DNA from: Cacajao melanocephalus
Lineage: Eukaryota > Chordata > Mammalia > Primates > Pitheciidae
Direction: 5' to 3'
DNA length: 64,000 nt
Assembly (NCBI GenBank): GCA_963573385.1
Contig: CAUYLG010041475.1
Span: 62,001-126,000, forward strand
This document shows, in pieces, positions 1 to 12,534 of this stretch; positions within the stretch are counted from its first letter, which is position 1; each line of letters opens with the position of its first letter. A program made the position numbers and the translations under genes. The notes beneath the pieces are model-generated. The model was not told the DNA's origin, did not search any database, and saw only the letters and a list, made by a program, of their open reading frames with translations.

Positions 1-777
1 ACCAGTGTGCAGCTCTTCCAAATTCTGAATAGGTGGTTAGGCTAGTGATTATGATAGAAGACCCCAGTTCTGACTGCATCATTGCCCAGACAGACCCAGT
101 ATCTTTCACCATTTTATTCTTGACCAAATGACATTCATTTCCCAGTATCTCAGTCTCCCCTAAAGGAAAAAGAACTACAGTAGCAGGCATCCATAGAGTG
201 CTGTGATGTATCACTCTTGGTAAAATGGAAACGTATGATTGGAGTGTGTTTCAAGCCAGGCGTTTCTACAGTTCGCTTGTTCTGCTTTTCACTCCTGATT
301 TTTTGAGGTTTTAATCTTGAGACATTTTCTCTTCAGTGCCTCAGTTATTACTATGGAATAACATAGTAAGTGAAGAGGACTAACTTCTCTGCTGGGCTGT
401 GGTTCTTCTAGTAAGTCTGCTACTCCTGGGTCATTGCCTGGGGTGAGGAAACCAGGTTATCTTCTGGAGGCTCGTCACACCTTGGTGTCCAGATGTGCCC
501 TAGGACTGCAGTGGAGAGGTGAGCACAGAGTAAGGAAAACATGTGGCACATGTGTAGGAAGCAGGGCTAGAGCAGGAAGTAAACTCTCCCCCAAACAGAC
601 AGACAGCATACATTAGCTTCATTCTGGAGTGAACCTGTAGTAAATCCAAGAGAGATGTGTTGGGCAGTTTTCAGTGTATGTTAGGGTATTCCTTTGAAGA
701 CCATTAGGGGGTGGGGGGCAGGTAGAAGAATCCACATCATATTTTTCGTTGTGTATTTTTATTTTAAATTTTTAAAT
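1..777. other. Single-copy sequence, no gene seen
   Basis: No known repeat family is recognisable and no convincing exon is seen. A 60-codon open frame at 434-616 has no recognisable domain. The donor-like GAG|GTGAGC near 520 lacks a good upstream acceptor. A G-rich run sits at about 706-720, but it has only two long G tracts and does not make a standard quadruplex motif. Confidence 0.5.
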
Positions 778-1085
778 TTTTTATTTGAGACAAGGCCTCG
801 CTCTATCACCCAGGGTGGAGTGCAGTGGCACAATCATAGCTCTCTACAGCTTCAGACTCCTGACTCACTCTGTAGAGAGCTATGATCCTCCTGCCTCAGC
901 CACCCCAGTAGCTGGGAGTACTAATGAGCACCACCACATCCAGCTAATTTTATGATTTTTTTGTAGAGATATAAGGTCTCACTTTGTTGCCCAGGCTGAT
1001 CTCAAACTCCTGGGCTCAAGTGGTCCTCCTGCTTTGGCCTCCCAAATTGCTGGGATTACAAATGTAAGCCACTACACCCAGCCTT
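778..1085 (-). repeat. Alu, old (AluJ-like), antisense
   Basis: This is a near full-length Alu in reverse orientation. It runs from a T-rich start through the usual antisense landmarks (GAGTGCAGTGGC, GCCTCAGCC, GTAGCTGGGA, GCCTCCCAAA, GCTGGGATTACA) to CACCCAGCC. Wording such as CAATCATAGCTC and CTGGGCTCAAGTG, plus heavy divergence, suggests the oldest class, AluJ. Between 833 and 886 the normal Alu sequence is replaced by an inverted copy of its own neighbour, described under findings. Confidence 0.93.
833..886. repeat. 17-bp perfect inverted repeat inside the Alu
   Basis: Positions 833-849 read ATCATAGCTCTCTACAG, and 870-886 are the exact reverse complement, separated by 20 bases. An intact AluJ should read 'caagcgatcctcctgcc' where the second arm lies. 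The second arm is therefore an insertion or replacement copied from the opposite strand of the first arm. The pair could form a 17-bp hairpin. Confidence 0.9.
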
Positions 1086-1832
1086 TCTTATATTGTAGAT
1101 GGCTAGTGAAGTTAATAAAGTTGGCCCTTGAAGCTACTGAGGGTTTACTTTAAATTCAGAGCCAGCAGAGGGAGTACACAAGTCTTAAAGCTGATCTCAA
1201 GTATTTGTTTTCTCCACTCAGCTAAAATAATACCTTGATTTTTTTTTTTAAAAAAGAACTCTGAATAGTGTTTCCATGTAAGTTTATTGTCATCATCAGA
1301 AAAGGATGATTTGGGAGAGGGTGTGTGGAGATTAAAAACTTAAAGCAAGTGTTTTAAAGGAAACCTTGGTCTTCTAAGACCCATGGTTTACTTCCCATTC
1401 CTAGATCATGAAATGAGAGTGCTTTTAGCTGAAAAATATCCTCCCCTGCCTTTCCTCTTTTTGCTACTCAATTCTTGATACCATATATTCATTTATACCT
1501 ACTACCAAATTTTTACGGAGAAGTCAAGTGTCTGGATCAGTGAGATGTTCTGTGTTTTAGTGCTATTTTGATTGAGACTTTTGATATTTTCCAAAGCTTC
1601 ATAGTTCCTCATGGGTGAGAGAAATGTATGTGTGTACATTTCTCTCAGGTAAGAGAGAAAGGTAAGGTAAAAGTAAGAACAACATTATTTCCAGCTCAAA
1701 AATGAGTAGTCACGGATCTACAGGAGACTACCCTAACTTTGAACTTCTTGTAATTCTGTAATGCTATAATTTGTCTCCTCCCTCCACGATGCCCATATTT
1801 TGGTGGTGGGGGTTTATTTTTTACATGGCAGT
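1086..1832. other. Single-copy sequence with one strong hairpin
   Basis: There is no gene and no repeat family I recognise. A poly-T/A stretch lies near 1239-1255. The notable item is the inverted repeat and abutting splice-like signals at 1616-1655, listed separately. Confidence 0.5.
1616..1655 (+). other. Hairpin abutting a zero-length acceptor/donor pair
   Basis: TGAGAGAAATGTA (1616-1628) and its exact reverse complement (1635-1647) flank a 6-base TGTGTG loop. The second arm supplies a short pyrimidine tract that ends TCTCTCAG and is followed at once by GTAAGAG (1649 on). An AG directly abutting GTAAG is the arrangement of a recursive (ratchet) splice site. Function is inference only. Confidence 0.35.
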
Positions 1833-2271
1833 TGGAGTGGGTTGAATAGTTTTTCTCTAAAATTCATGTCTTCCTGAAACTTCAGAATGGTGACCTTATT
1901 GGGAAATAGGATCTTTCCAGAAGTAAGGTGAAGTCATATCAGCTTAGGGCAAGTCCTAAATCCAATGACTGGTGTGTATAAGAAGAGGAGAAAATACACA
2001 GAGACCCAAATAAGGCCGTGGGAAGTTGGAGACAGAGATTAGAGTGATGCAGTTATAAGCCAAAGAACACCAAGGATTGCCAGGAGCTGCCAGAAGCTGG
2101 AAGGGGCAAGAAAATATCCTCGGTTAGAGCCTTCTCAGGGAGCATGGCTTTGCCAACACCTTCATTTTGGACTTCTAGCCTCCAGAACTGAGAGAGAGTG
2201 AATTTTTGTTGTTTTAAGCACTTAAATTTGTGGTAATTTATTAGGGCAGGTCTAAGAAACTAACCTAACAG
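1833..2271 (+). repeat. Solo LTR, MLT1-like (ERVL-MaLR)
   Basis: The sequence follows the MaLR LTR pattern in order: GGGTTGAATAG near the start, AAATTCATGTCTTC, a TATAAGAAGAGGAG segment near 1979-1992, ACTTCTAGCCTCCAGAACTG near 2171, and TTTGTTGTTTTAAGC before the end at TAAGAAACTAAC. It is diverged and has no internal retroviral sequence beside it, so it is read as an ancient solo LTR. It encodes nothing. Confidence 0.8.
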
Positions 2272-3149
2272 CCTAGGGATTGAAGAGTGGGAATGGCAGA
2301 GTTGCAGATGGAGAAGAATAAAAAGCCTTTATTTAGATTCAGATTAAAGTGTTGATAATCATTCATAGGCTACTTTCTTGTCAACTACATTTCTTCTTTT
2401 TTTATCCTACAGTGAGGACAGAGGGAGGCGTGAATTTTCCTTGATTTCCCAGTTAGAGCTACTAGAACATGTCCCTCTCGCGCATTTTGGATAAGATGTG
2501 TCCTTCCCCCTAATCCCCTGCTTACTGAATTTTTTTTCTGCCTGTTTTGTGAACTGATGGTATGGCTGTGCTTGTTGATTGTGGACTTGAGGTTTATAGT
2601 AAGTCCATGAAGTCTGGCTGAGGGCTTTGGTCTAGTAGAGTCAGTCTTGGAGGGGAGGGGAAGGAGAAACCATGGATCCGCAGGGGGAGAATAGTGTGGA
2701 AGAAGAAGCCTCCTTTTGGCCGTGTCAAGGCTTGAGCAGATGGAGGCATACCATATTCACTGCCATCGGTGATGGTAGTAAGGCTAATCCAGATCTCTCT
2801 GGAGTCCCCTCAGTGTGTCCTATGCTAGGTTCAAACCTTTCAAAGTCTCACACGCTTGGTGCTTCAGGCTCACTTCCCCTCTGTTTATATTTACATCTGA
2901 AAAACCAGCTCTTCTGATGAAGCGCAGAACGTAGAGTGGTTGTCCTCATAGAAGCAGCAGCAGTAGCAGTAGATATCTGGTAGGTACCCAGTAGGTGTTT
3001 GGCTTGAAATGTTCAGACATTTAAGGATCAGTTACATCTGTTTGTTCTCATATTTTAAAATAATATTTTTGGAGAGGGGTGTCAGGGTTAGGTTAGAGAT
3101 ACAGTTTGGTTTTTATGATAAAAAGGAGTCTACACAAAACATTTTCTGG
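2272..3149. other. Single-copy sequence, no gene seen
   Basis: Nothing recognisable apart from a short CAG/TAG-rich run at 2953-2975. An 81-codon open frame from 2672 has no recognisable domain and no splice context I trust. Confidence 0.5.
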
Positions 3150-3335
3150 CTTATTTATAATAATAATGACAATAATAATAGCTATGATTTGTTGAGCCCT
3201 TACTATGTGCCAGTTGCTTAACTAGGTTTTTTTACATTTAATATCGATCCTATAGTTTAAAGACAAGGAAATGGTTCATGAAGGTTAAACTGACTTGCTT
3301 GGAATCCAAACCCAGGGCTCTCTGACTTGGGAGCG
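3150..3335 (-). repeat. MIR, antisense
   Basis: An antisense MIR is recognisable by its order of motifs: a TAATAATA-rich start, TTGAGCCCTTACTATGTGCCAG (3193-3214), a degenerate 'gatcctatag' segment, AGACAAGGAAATGG, then AACTGACTTGC and CCAAACCCAGG near the end. Divergence is typical of this mammalian-wide SINE. Confidence 0.8.
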
Positions 3336-5293
3336 TCTGCCTTTCCTAGTATGCTTTCCTGTCTTTTGGAGTGTATGTGGGACTTTGGGTGGGGTACAAC
3401 AAGAAATTAAAGAGCTGTCTTTTAAAAAGTTTCTACTCTGTGCCGCATTCTTCATCTCTGTCCCCAGGAATCCCCACCTTAATCCTTTTGAGTTCGTCTT
3501 GAATGATCATCTTCAGAGTCGTGCTGACTCTGAGTAACAGCATCTCTCTGTGTGCTGGTGGGAAGTGGACTTGGCTCTGTGATTTAGGCTCCTTTCCTTG
3601 ATTTTTGTATGAGCTAAATAACTTTTAAGAATTAGCATGTACCTGGGTCTTTAATGGGAGAGTAGGAATGGCTTGAGAATTCTGTCAGAAACCTGTTGGT
3701 TTGGTGAGTCTCCATTTCTCTTCGGTCACTACCAGGTGTGACCGTGGTTTACTATGGATGCACAGTGTACTATTTAGAATAATAGAGTGACACATGGTAG
3801 GTAGAAATCTTTTGGGATGGGCCCTTATCGCAGAAGTTTCTGTATTGGGACAGTAGGATATCTGTGCTTTTATAGGCTTCAAGCAGGTAGATGAATGCAG
3901 ACGGCAACATCAAGAAAAGCAGATTTTAGGAAAAAAACACATTTACAAGGAATTCTTGGCAGAGGTTTTGCTGCTGAATCAGAACTCATAATTAATGATA
4001 TTAAAAATACTGTGTGAGGTGGTCGTCTCTTTGCAGTGCAGTTACTAACAAGTTTAAAGGCAGGCTGCCAAGACAGAAACAGAAAATGTTGCATAATGCA
4101 AGTTGCTGGCCAGGTTAGTGTTTATCTCTACTGAAGAGCCTACTGCTTTTGTCTTCAAGGTAAAAATATGTATAAGTCCTAAGATGGGTTTTAATTGGCC
4201 ACAGGAAGGCAGTACCTATGTGCCCTAAGATAAAATGTAGCTAACAGAATGCTAATATTTCCATATTGTTCTGTGTATGTCGGAAAAAAATTACAGAACT
4301 CTCAGTTTCATGGTAAAGATGGGTAAGTAGTGTCTGGATAATGTCCAGAGGATAAACTGAAACTCTGTGATAAACGTGAGCAGGCAGAACGGTGCTACCT
4401 GATAACCAAGTATAACAGCATGCAGGGGAGGACGGTGCGGCTGGAGACTGCTGCAGTAGAAGGTGGCAGTGCCACGGTGGACTTTTAAAGGGACAACTTT
4501 GGGTACAAACCTGAAATGTAAGGAGGGCGTAAAATTATGTACATTTGAGCTTGTCTCATTGAAAACTGGTTCTCTCTTTTTACTGCATTAAATAGATCAA
4601 GTGGATAGTTAAGTCATTAATTCAGGTAATTCACATCACAAAACTGCTTTTTTCCTGAAGTGTCCTAATCACTGATTTTTAAAAATGATATTTCTTTGAT
4701 CATAAATTACCTGCATAATTGCTTTGGTTCCATATTTCATATTAAGCTTGGACTGAGTGATGTTTAAAGCCTCCTGCTTACCTTCCTCCTGTTTCTTCCT
4801 ACTTTATTTTACTTAATATCTTTAAAAAAAAGATGTAGATTAATTTTCTTCTGATACTGTGATGGTTTCACAGAGTAAAACACTTTCTCTAGATCTCTTT
4901 CATTTGAACTTTTCCTGTTGATAAATCACTGAAAAAAAAGATCTACCTAATTTAAAAGCATTGTGATAGGTCTTCCAGAGTTTTTACCTTACCCGTAGCT
5001 ACTCTAGGGCTTTCCGTCAACATTTATTTGCAAACCAAAGACTTGTTAATCTCATCCTTCATATTTTTGCATCTGAGTCCAAATTGGGTACGGGGTTTTG
5101 TTGTCTTTGTTTTTGCAATAGAAAAATTTCGGTTGGTAGGATGAGAAGGGACATATCTTACTCACTTTCAGTAGTCCCATTAACAGCATTAATGTGACAT
5201 GTACGAATATACTTATGCAGATTGAGGCCCACAGACTAATAACATTTTGGGCAAGTTAATTTTAAGTAAAAATTGAAGCTCTGACCCTGCTCC

Positions 5294-5344
5294 TTTTAAA
5301 TTTTCTTTAATAATGATCTGTTTTAAATTTCTTTAATAATGATC
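5294..5344. repeat. Two-copy tandem duplication, 27-bp unit
   Basis: A 25-base segment beginning TTTTAAATTT and ending TAATGATC (5294-5318) recurs at 5321-5344 with one T missing. Only CT is left over between the copies beyond the shared unit. This is a recent small tandem duplication by slippage or misalignment. Confidence 0.85.
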
Positions 5345-6514
5345 AATTAGATCAGATGCATCATTTATGTGACCCTGAGAAGCCTGGAATTGACTTATGA
5401 AAATGTCGTAGGCCTGATTAAAGTTATCTTCAAGCTGATACTGGCGTAAGCGTGTTTGCTTTAGAACACATGGACTCTTTAAGCTCCTAATAGATAATTT
5501 CCTAGGTGAGCTAGTATACTGTTTCTTGAAATTAGTGGCCTAAATCAGCCCTTCTATCTCCAAGCCTGTCTAATAAAGATAAGTTTACAGCCTTCTTTTT
5601 GAATAGATGCATGTCCTCTGCTGAACTGAATTATCCAAATCAGTCCTGTTTAGTCTCCTCCCCTTCCAAGAAAGATCCTTATTTGACTGAAAGACTAGGT
5701 GATTTGGGCCGTATTTTAGGTTTTGTCATTTGTTAAGGTCAAGTTCAGCATTTGACTGTGGACATCATTTAGTAGATGTTCCTTGGGAAGAGGCTTATTG
5801 GGAAGAGAGGTTTATTCCAATAGTCTCATAAAATCAGTGAATGCTTCAAGTTAATTTATTAGCAGCCAGTGCTCAATAAGCAAGGTGTACCATATGTTAA
5901 ATTAGGAAACGTAACGGGTGGTGCTAGTGAAAAGTATATCTTCTAAGTTGGCTTTGAAATAAGTTGTTTACCAGATGAATGTTTCAGTCAAAAATTACAA
6001 TTCTTGTTTTTAAGATGCAGCTTTATCCACATCTACATTTTTTCATCCACCAAAAAAAATTTAAATGGATGTATCTGTTTAGCTTTTAATGCAGTGGAAA
6101 TACATCTGGATTTTTGTCTGTGGGCTCCCAGTGTTTGCCCTATTGATGTGAGCAGAGATGATTTTCGCCTGACATCTTTGTTGCCTGCATGGAGAGTCCT
6201 TGCTCTTTCCATTGACTGAGTTCTTCTAACTGGTTTCTTTTGTGTTCATTGTTGTGGCTTAAACGGGATCATAAAGCTTTCAAAAAAATTTTTTTTCAGC
6301 TTGTTACCTCATGTGTGTGTGCTGGTCAAGAAAGAAGAGAAGAAAATACCAAGGTTTTATCATTTGCATCACATGTTTTTACAGCTTTGAAAACCCATTT
6401 GTCAGTGAGGTTACTGGGAGGATGATATCAGCTATTGAGTGCTCTGAGAGTTACTTCTTTAATCTCTTCCCTCTTCCCTCCCCATTTAAAAAAGTTATTT
6501 TTGCTGAGAGAGAA

Positions 6515-6537
6515 ATTTTATTTTATTTTATTTTTTT
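6515..6537. repeat. (TTTTA)n simple repeat
   Basis: Four TTTTA-like units end in a run of seven T. Not part of a recognisable Alu tail. Confidence 0.85.
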
Positions 6538-6923
6538 GGTACATGATTTCAAAGTCCAGCCTTTAGATGATTTGTGAAAAACTAAAAATTCTTTGCCTCA
6601 GGTTCTCAGTAACTTCTGAAAAAAAATAGTATACCTTGTTAAGAGGATTTCCTGGTATGTTCTTTGGACTCTTACCAAGTCTTTGGCATATGAGGGTACT
6701 TCCTTGATCATGTAGCTATTTCTGATTTTTGAATCTGAGACAGCCAACATTGGGTTGATCCCTAGATCAACCTTGCAGAATCTAACAGATTAACCTCAGT
6801 TTCACTTGTCCTCGTCACTCCTGGCTGCTGTCCCATTCTTTTCCTTTTATATCTACTACACATTGTCTAAAGAGGGCTTATTCCCCTTGTCTTTCCTATC
6901 CACCCATCACCTTTCTCCTACAT

Positions 6924-7100
6924 CAGTGGTTTTTAACCCTGGCTGCATTTTAGAATCACCTGAAGAGCTTTCAAAACCACCAGTGTCTAGGTACCATCCT
7001 AAGGCAGTTAGGTCAGAATCTCTAGGTATGAGGACTGGGCATCTGTATTTTTTAAGCTTCCCAGGTGGTGATAATGTGTAGCCAGAATTGAGTACCACTA
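6924..7100. repeat. hAT-Charlie-type MITE (MER5-like family)
   Basis: The element starts CAGTGGT and ends near AGTACCACT, so it has the terminal inverted repeats of non-autonomous hAT elements. The inside is itself quasi-palindromic: CCCTGGCTGCATTTTAGAATCACCTG near the left is mirrored by CCAGGTGGTGATAATGTGTAGCC near the right. The exact family name is uncertain; a Repbase comparison would settle it. Confidence 0.7.
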
Positions 7101-7535
7101 TCTTCAAGAAATTAGATTTTGGCTGTGGAAGTTACCAGCTATTTTGGTAGTGAGTTTTAGACCTGTTTCAGCCCTCCACTCCATAGGAAGCTCCACATGA
7201 CAAGGAATGCTGTAAAGTTGGAATTAAAGAGGAAGGTTGGCTTCTAAGGACAAGAGCATTATTATCACTTAACAAACTGTGTTTAACCTGCAGGCTCCTC
7301 CTCCTTTTTAGTATAAATGCGTGTGATGTATTTAGTTTCCAACTCCTACTCATTTTTCTAGTCTCTACTGGACCTTAGTTAACTTATTTTGAAGTTTTCA
7401 GGAGTTTTAAAGAAGAGATGGTGCTGTTTTAAGTCATTGCATAAGACTTAAAAACTGAGGTGCATAAACTTAGTATTCTTTTGTGCAACCTAATCTGATA
7501 TACCAGCAGGTTCCACCATATCCTGATGTTTTAAA
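7101..7535. other. Single-copy sequence, nothing seen
   Basis: No repeat family, exon or RNA gene is recognised in this interval. Confidence 0.5.
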
Positions 7536-7690
7536 GTAATGGTTCTCCAAGTGGTTCCCTAGCACAGCAATGTCAACATCACCTAGGAACTTTCTGGGAA
7601 TGAAGATTCTCAGGCTTACCCCACGCAGACTAAATCAGAAACTCTTTAACAAGCCCTCCAGGTGATTAGAGGTTCTGAAACCTCAGCTTT
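7536..7690. repeat. MER5A-like hAT MITE, internally deleted
   Basis: GGTTCTCCAAGTGG near the left end, ATCACCTAGGAAC, TAAATCAGAAACTCT and ACAAGCCCTCCAGGTGATT appear in the order of the MER5A consensus as I remember it. The segment expected between the 'aaactct' and 'taacaagcc' blocks is missing, and the right terminus is decayed. Confidence 0.75.
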
Positions 7691-9605
7691 TTAAGTCATT
7701 TGCTAAGTCTGCAGAATTATTCTGGTAATAGGAGTAAAAAATCTACCATCTCATGCCATCTTGGCTTCAGAATCCTGACAAGAATGGAGAAAAAATGTGG
7801 TATCTGTTGAAATATAACAAAGCTCTAGCCCCTTGAGTATTTTGGACTTCCCACAGATCTGTGTTGCTGTGTAGCCTTCTATACGAGGCAAGGATACTCA
7901 CCTTTCAGGATCACAACAATAAAGAATCCTCTCAGGTGTGTAGAGGAAACCAAATGGGGTTCACCTTAGTGCATATATTGTGTTTACAGAACTTACGTTT
8001 AGGTTGGATTCGTGGCTTTTTTTTTATTTGTATGTGATCTTTTTCTCTTGTTTGTTTTGGTCTTTTGAGGACATTCCTAGTTTTAAAACCATCAGACAGG
8101 GGAGTAGTTGCACTGACTCATCCCCAGACGGACATGGGACATGTGACACGAGAAAGATAAGATAAAAATGTGCTGGGTGTAATCAGTGTGAGAGTGTCAG
8201 TGCAGTGAAGGGGAGAGTGACGCGGCTCTCCTGATGGAGTTAGAGCTAAGGCAGGACATCCACTTTGGCTGAGGATCCTAAAAGGCACACAACCTCTCCT
8301 ACCACAGGTGGAGCCAGGTACAAATCCAAACAAGTATTGCTGCTTGTCAGTATCATTGGATTCTGTAGTCCATTAAGCAGGGCCTCATGATTAGCTAGCC
8401 ATATCAAACCTAGCTGGTGGCTTTAAGAATATAATTAGTGCAAAACATACCAGGTTGGCCAGTTGTTGATGTTCATGTCAGGACTTTTACCACCTGCTTC
8501 AGAATGTTGCCTGAGATTCATAAACACGAACAACAACAATAACGACGAACTTCACCAGGATTACTTTGGAGTACAATTCATTTTGCTGTTAGTGGCATTC
8601 CTTTTCCTGCATGAAGCCATATATCCAAGATGATACGGCTTGAGTGTGAACCTCCGAGGTGCAGCGATCTGGGTTTTCTTCTTGGAGTGGGTAGGGCAGG
8701 CCAGTCACTTTCCTCAGATTCTCCAAGATTCTTGGGAAGGGTCAAAAAGGCAGGTTCGGTGTTGGAACAACATCAGAAGGTCCACATGGAGGGGAAAGCT
8801 GCATTGAGGGACTTCTGTCTGGGGTCAGAGTTTGGAGGAAAGTCCAAAATATTGTGCTGGTATTACTCGTCTGCATGTAAAATAAAAAGTGTCTCCATTT
8901 TTTTTCTGAGATAAATGGTAAAGATAAAGCTTTCTTAATATTTTAAGATGTGCCGTTACCTGTGAGCAGCATTCCAGGTTGGACTCCGGGAGAGTACTAG
9001 GGACCTGTACACACTGGAAGTCAGATATAGCTGGTAGGCATTGGAAGTGCTGGGGACAGAAGGATCCTTTCCAGAGCTGCCACCGCGCACAGGTGAAATG
9101 TGTAAAAACACATCAGTTGCTCTTCCATTTTGATTTCCCCAAAGCATGAGCCTCTGCTTGTTTTAGGGGCAAGGAGCGAGGATATCTTGAAAGGATCTGG
9201 CACCAGGTCACTTCCGCAGAGGAGAAAAACGTCTGGTAGCAGTCCAGGAATAAAGCCTATCTGGGAGCAAAGTCCAGAAAGCTTGTCTCCCACCCCAGAG
9301 GAACCCCCAGTCCTCGGCTCCTGTGTCCCAGACCTGGAGATAATGAGAGACATCACCTGCTTGACCCCTCTTTGAACATTTCCTTAAGGAGGCTATAGAG
9401 GAGGTCTTTGGTTTTGAGACAGCCGGTGTCCTGACTTCTATATGCTGCTGAATTGCAGAGTTGTAGTTGAAGTTGGAAAACTTAAGTCCCCTCTGCCCAA
9501 AAGGGACAAAAAGGGCTAAATCTTCCTTCTGTGTTAGTGTGAATGGGTGTGATGTTTACAGTCATAACCTAAGATTTATCTATCATTTTCATGGCTGTAA
9601 CTAAA
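7691..9605. other. 1.9 kb of single-copy sequence
   Basis: No gene or transposon is recognised. It contains the first copy (8852-8949) of a local duplication whose partner is at 11412-11507. On the minus strand a 111-codon frame spans 9021-9356, and it overlaps a plus-strand 81-codon frame; neither has a recognisable domain. Confidence 0.45.
8852..8949 (+). repeat. Local duplication, copy 1 (~95 bp)
   Basis: This segment, from TTGTGCTGGTATT to ATTTTAAGAT, matches 11412-11507 in the same orientation with about five substitutions and two or three single-base gaps. I do not recognise it as part of a common repeat family. Confidence 0.85.
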
Positions 9606-10090
<485 letters not shown>

Positions 10091-11411
10091 CACTTTGGCT
10101 AAGTAAACTCCAAAGTCAATTTATCCAAGCTTTAGGGATCTTTATTTCATAATACTGCCTGAGACCTCACTGGCTTGTTCTTTTCTATCATATTTCTCAT
10201 TTTAGTTTTAAAGAAGAGAAAGGAAGGGAGTTTGCATGATCCATTAGAATTGAGGCAGATGTGTTCTACCTAGCTGTTATTGTTTCAGAACCCATAGAAA
10301 GAACAGACTTGAGTGTTAGGTTGTAGACACGCATTCACATTGAACACAAAAGGCTTTTCAGACTTGTACTCTTGTCAAGTGTGATTATTCTTAGGGATGG
10401 GACACTTCAAACTGCTTCTTCAGGCTCTATAGCAGATGTAAATGATATTCCAGGAAGGGTGACCCAGCTCATTTTTTGTTCAGAAATGAGACACATAGAT
10501 GAGTTTACTGTAAACTGCATTTAAACTTGCCTGCAGTCATTGCTTTCTCTCCCTCCCTCTGACCCTCTTGTGGAAGTTGAAGCAACCTAATTGTATATCC
10601 TCTTTTGGTGAACAGCCACATTGTGCTTGGAAGCCAGTGGGTCATTTGGGTCTAGTTTTCTTCTTTGGATCTAATTCGTAGTTGAAATTAGGCTCAGGAC
10701 ATTGTGTATGGTGGTTTAAGAAGGTGACCGCAGCTGGCAGGTGTTGAAAGATGGAAACAGTAGGAGGAGGCCAAATTGTGGAGGACAGGGGTGATAACTG
10801 GACTGGCAAATGGGGTTTGAGGAACATAGAAGGTGGCCCAGTAAAAATACCTTGGCAGAAGCTAGAGGGTTGAGAGTTGTACTTGTGTGATTGTGATGAA
10901 ATATTAGGGGTGATGCCTGGGTTTAGGAGAGTTAAGCCATTATGAAATTTCTTCAAAGAACATTATCAGACAACACATATGTACTCTTGGTTAAGCGATG
11001 CCATTAATGAGCACACTTTATAATTTAAAATGCCAGCAGAATTTGCTTTCAGTCTCAGTCATGGAACCATTGAGACACTTTGGGGAGGCAAGCAAACCAT
11101 TGCAATTCTTCCTATATTGGAAGGAAAAAGAGAAAAGCAAAGTTATTTTTTGTGGTTTTGGAAAAGTTAAAAAAAAAATTTCTGTTTTGATGGTGCCTTC
11201 CAACAAGTTCAGAATTATGAGTCATTTCTTTGTCAAGGTGAGAGAGGCATTTTGTCTGTGAACTAAATCTCCCAAAGTCTTCAGTGTTTTGATGGGCAAA
11301 GGAACAAGAGGAAAGAAATAGGAAACTGCCGTGCCATCTTTCCCCCATTATCGCCCTTTTATGAAAAATGATCTGTGGCTTGCTGCCAAGACTTTGTTTA
11401 AAAAAACTTGG

Positions 11412-11507
11412 TTGTCTGGTATTTCTCATCTGCATGAAAAATAAAAAGTGTCTCCATTTTTTTCTGAGATAAATGGTAAGATAAAGCTTTCTTAACATTT
11501 TAAAATA
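11412..11507 (+). repeat. Local duplication, copy 2 (~95 bp)
   Basis: Partner of 8852-8949, same orientation, about 2.56 kb downstream. The shared core includes CTGCATG, TAAAAAGTGTCTCCATTTTT, CTGAGATAAATGGTAA and GATAAAGCTTTCTTAA. Similarity stops abruptly on both sides. Confidence 0.85.
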
Positions 11508-12534
11508 TAGGCTGCATACTCTCCAAGAAAAAAGCCCTGCAAACAATGTCAGCTATTTTTGGAATATTATATAAACAGTTTTAACTGTCATATAGGGACA
11601 ACGTATTTTTCCTGCACTCCTAACCCTCACAGGAAAAAGGACATTGGCTCTTTCTTCATTGGCTTGGTGTAGGCCATTTATTTACTAGCCACCTAAGTAA
11701 GTGCCTACCAGCTGCTTTTCGGTGAAATCTAGAGATCATCCTAAACATCTTGTTTACTAGATGTGGGAAGCAGGCCCAGTGGGCTTGGACTGAATGGAAG
11801 TAAGAGTCGAGCATGTGCTAAGAAGCCCAAGATTCCCAGCTCTGTGTTGTGCCCTGTGTTGTACCAGGAGGCAGATTTTCTTCTGTGGAGTCACCTGGGA
11901 ATCTTTATATCCAGTTCTAAGGACTCAGTAACATCCCTTTTCTCAGTCCAGACCAGTAACATTTTTTAAACAGTTGCTGGACTTTTTAAAATAAAAATTT
12001 TGTGTTTTCTGGCATGTAAATAGAGATGTCCTAAAAGGAAATAAATGAACCATTTGTCGGATAATTCTGGTTACCTTAATCCCTTTGTTCGGTTTTTGTC
12101 ACGGAGTTGGTAGGTGACAGCTTTGAAGGATGTTAAGCAGTGGGGTTATTTTTTTTTTTTTCCAAGGAGACAATTTTTAGGGCAGACTTTGAGTATTTTT
12201 TCCTCTTGTTTTTGAGTGTTAGCTGTATATTAAGATAGGAAAGCTGACTCTGACCCAGAAAATACAGGGTGGTAGGCCAGTCCACCTGCAGGGTCTGTTA
12301 TTCAGACTCTTGTTGGGTATAAACTGCCTTCCATGTTACCCTCAGTACCTAGACCCCCTTCTCATCAGCCCTGCTTTATGTCCCTAATGTTCCTATTCAT
12401 CTCACCTGGACTGCTTCTTGAGGGATTTTCTAGAGGAAGGATTAATCTGAGATGCAAATTAATGTCAAATTGATGATGGAACTCCTGAGTCCTGAAACTC
12501 AATGCCTTGGATGTCATCTGGCTTACCCCTTAAT

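Larger units (their letters stand above)
3336..6923. other. 3.6 kb of single-copy sequence
   Basis: I see no gene, RNA or clear transposon here. Minor items are a small tandem duplication at 5294-5344, a 13-base palindrome GTGGCAGTGCCAC near 4463, and a (TTTTA)n run at 6515-6537. Open frames of 60-90 codons occur on both strands and look like chance. Confidence 0.45.

Noticed and set aside
701..725. G-rich run as a quadruplex
   Set aside because: Only two long G runs, insufficient for the standard four-run motif without splitting them.
11112..11546. 144-codon minus-strand frame
   Set aside because: No recognisable domain, low-complexity Phe/Lys composition from AT-rich DNA, and it includes the local duplication rather than conserved coding sequence.
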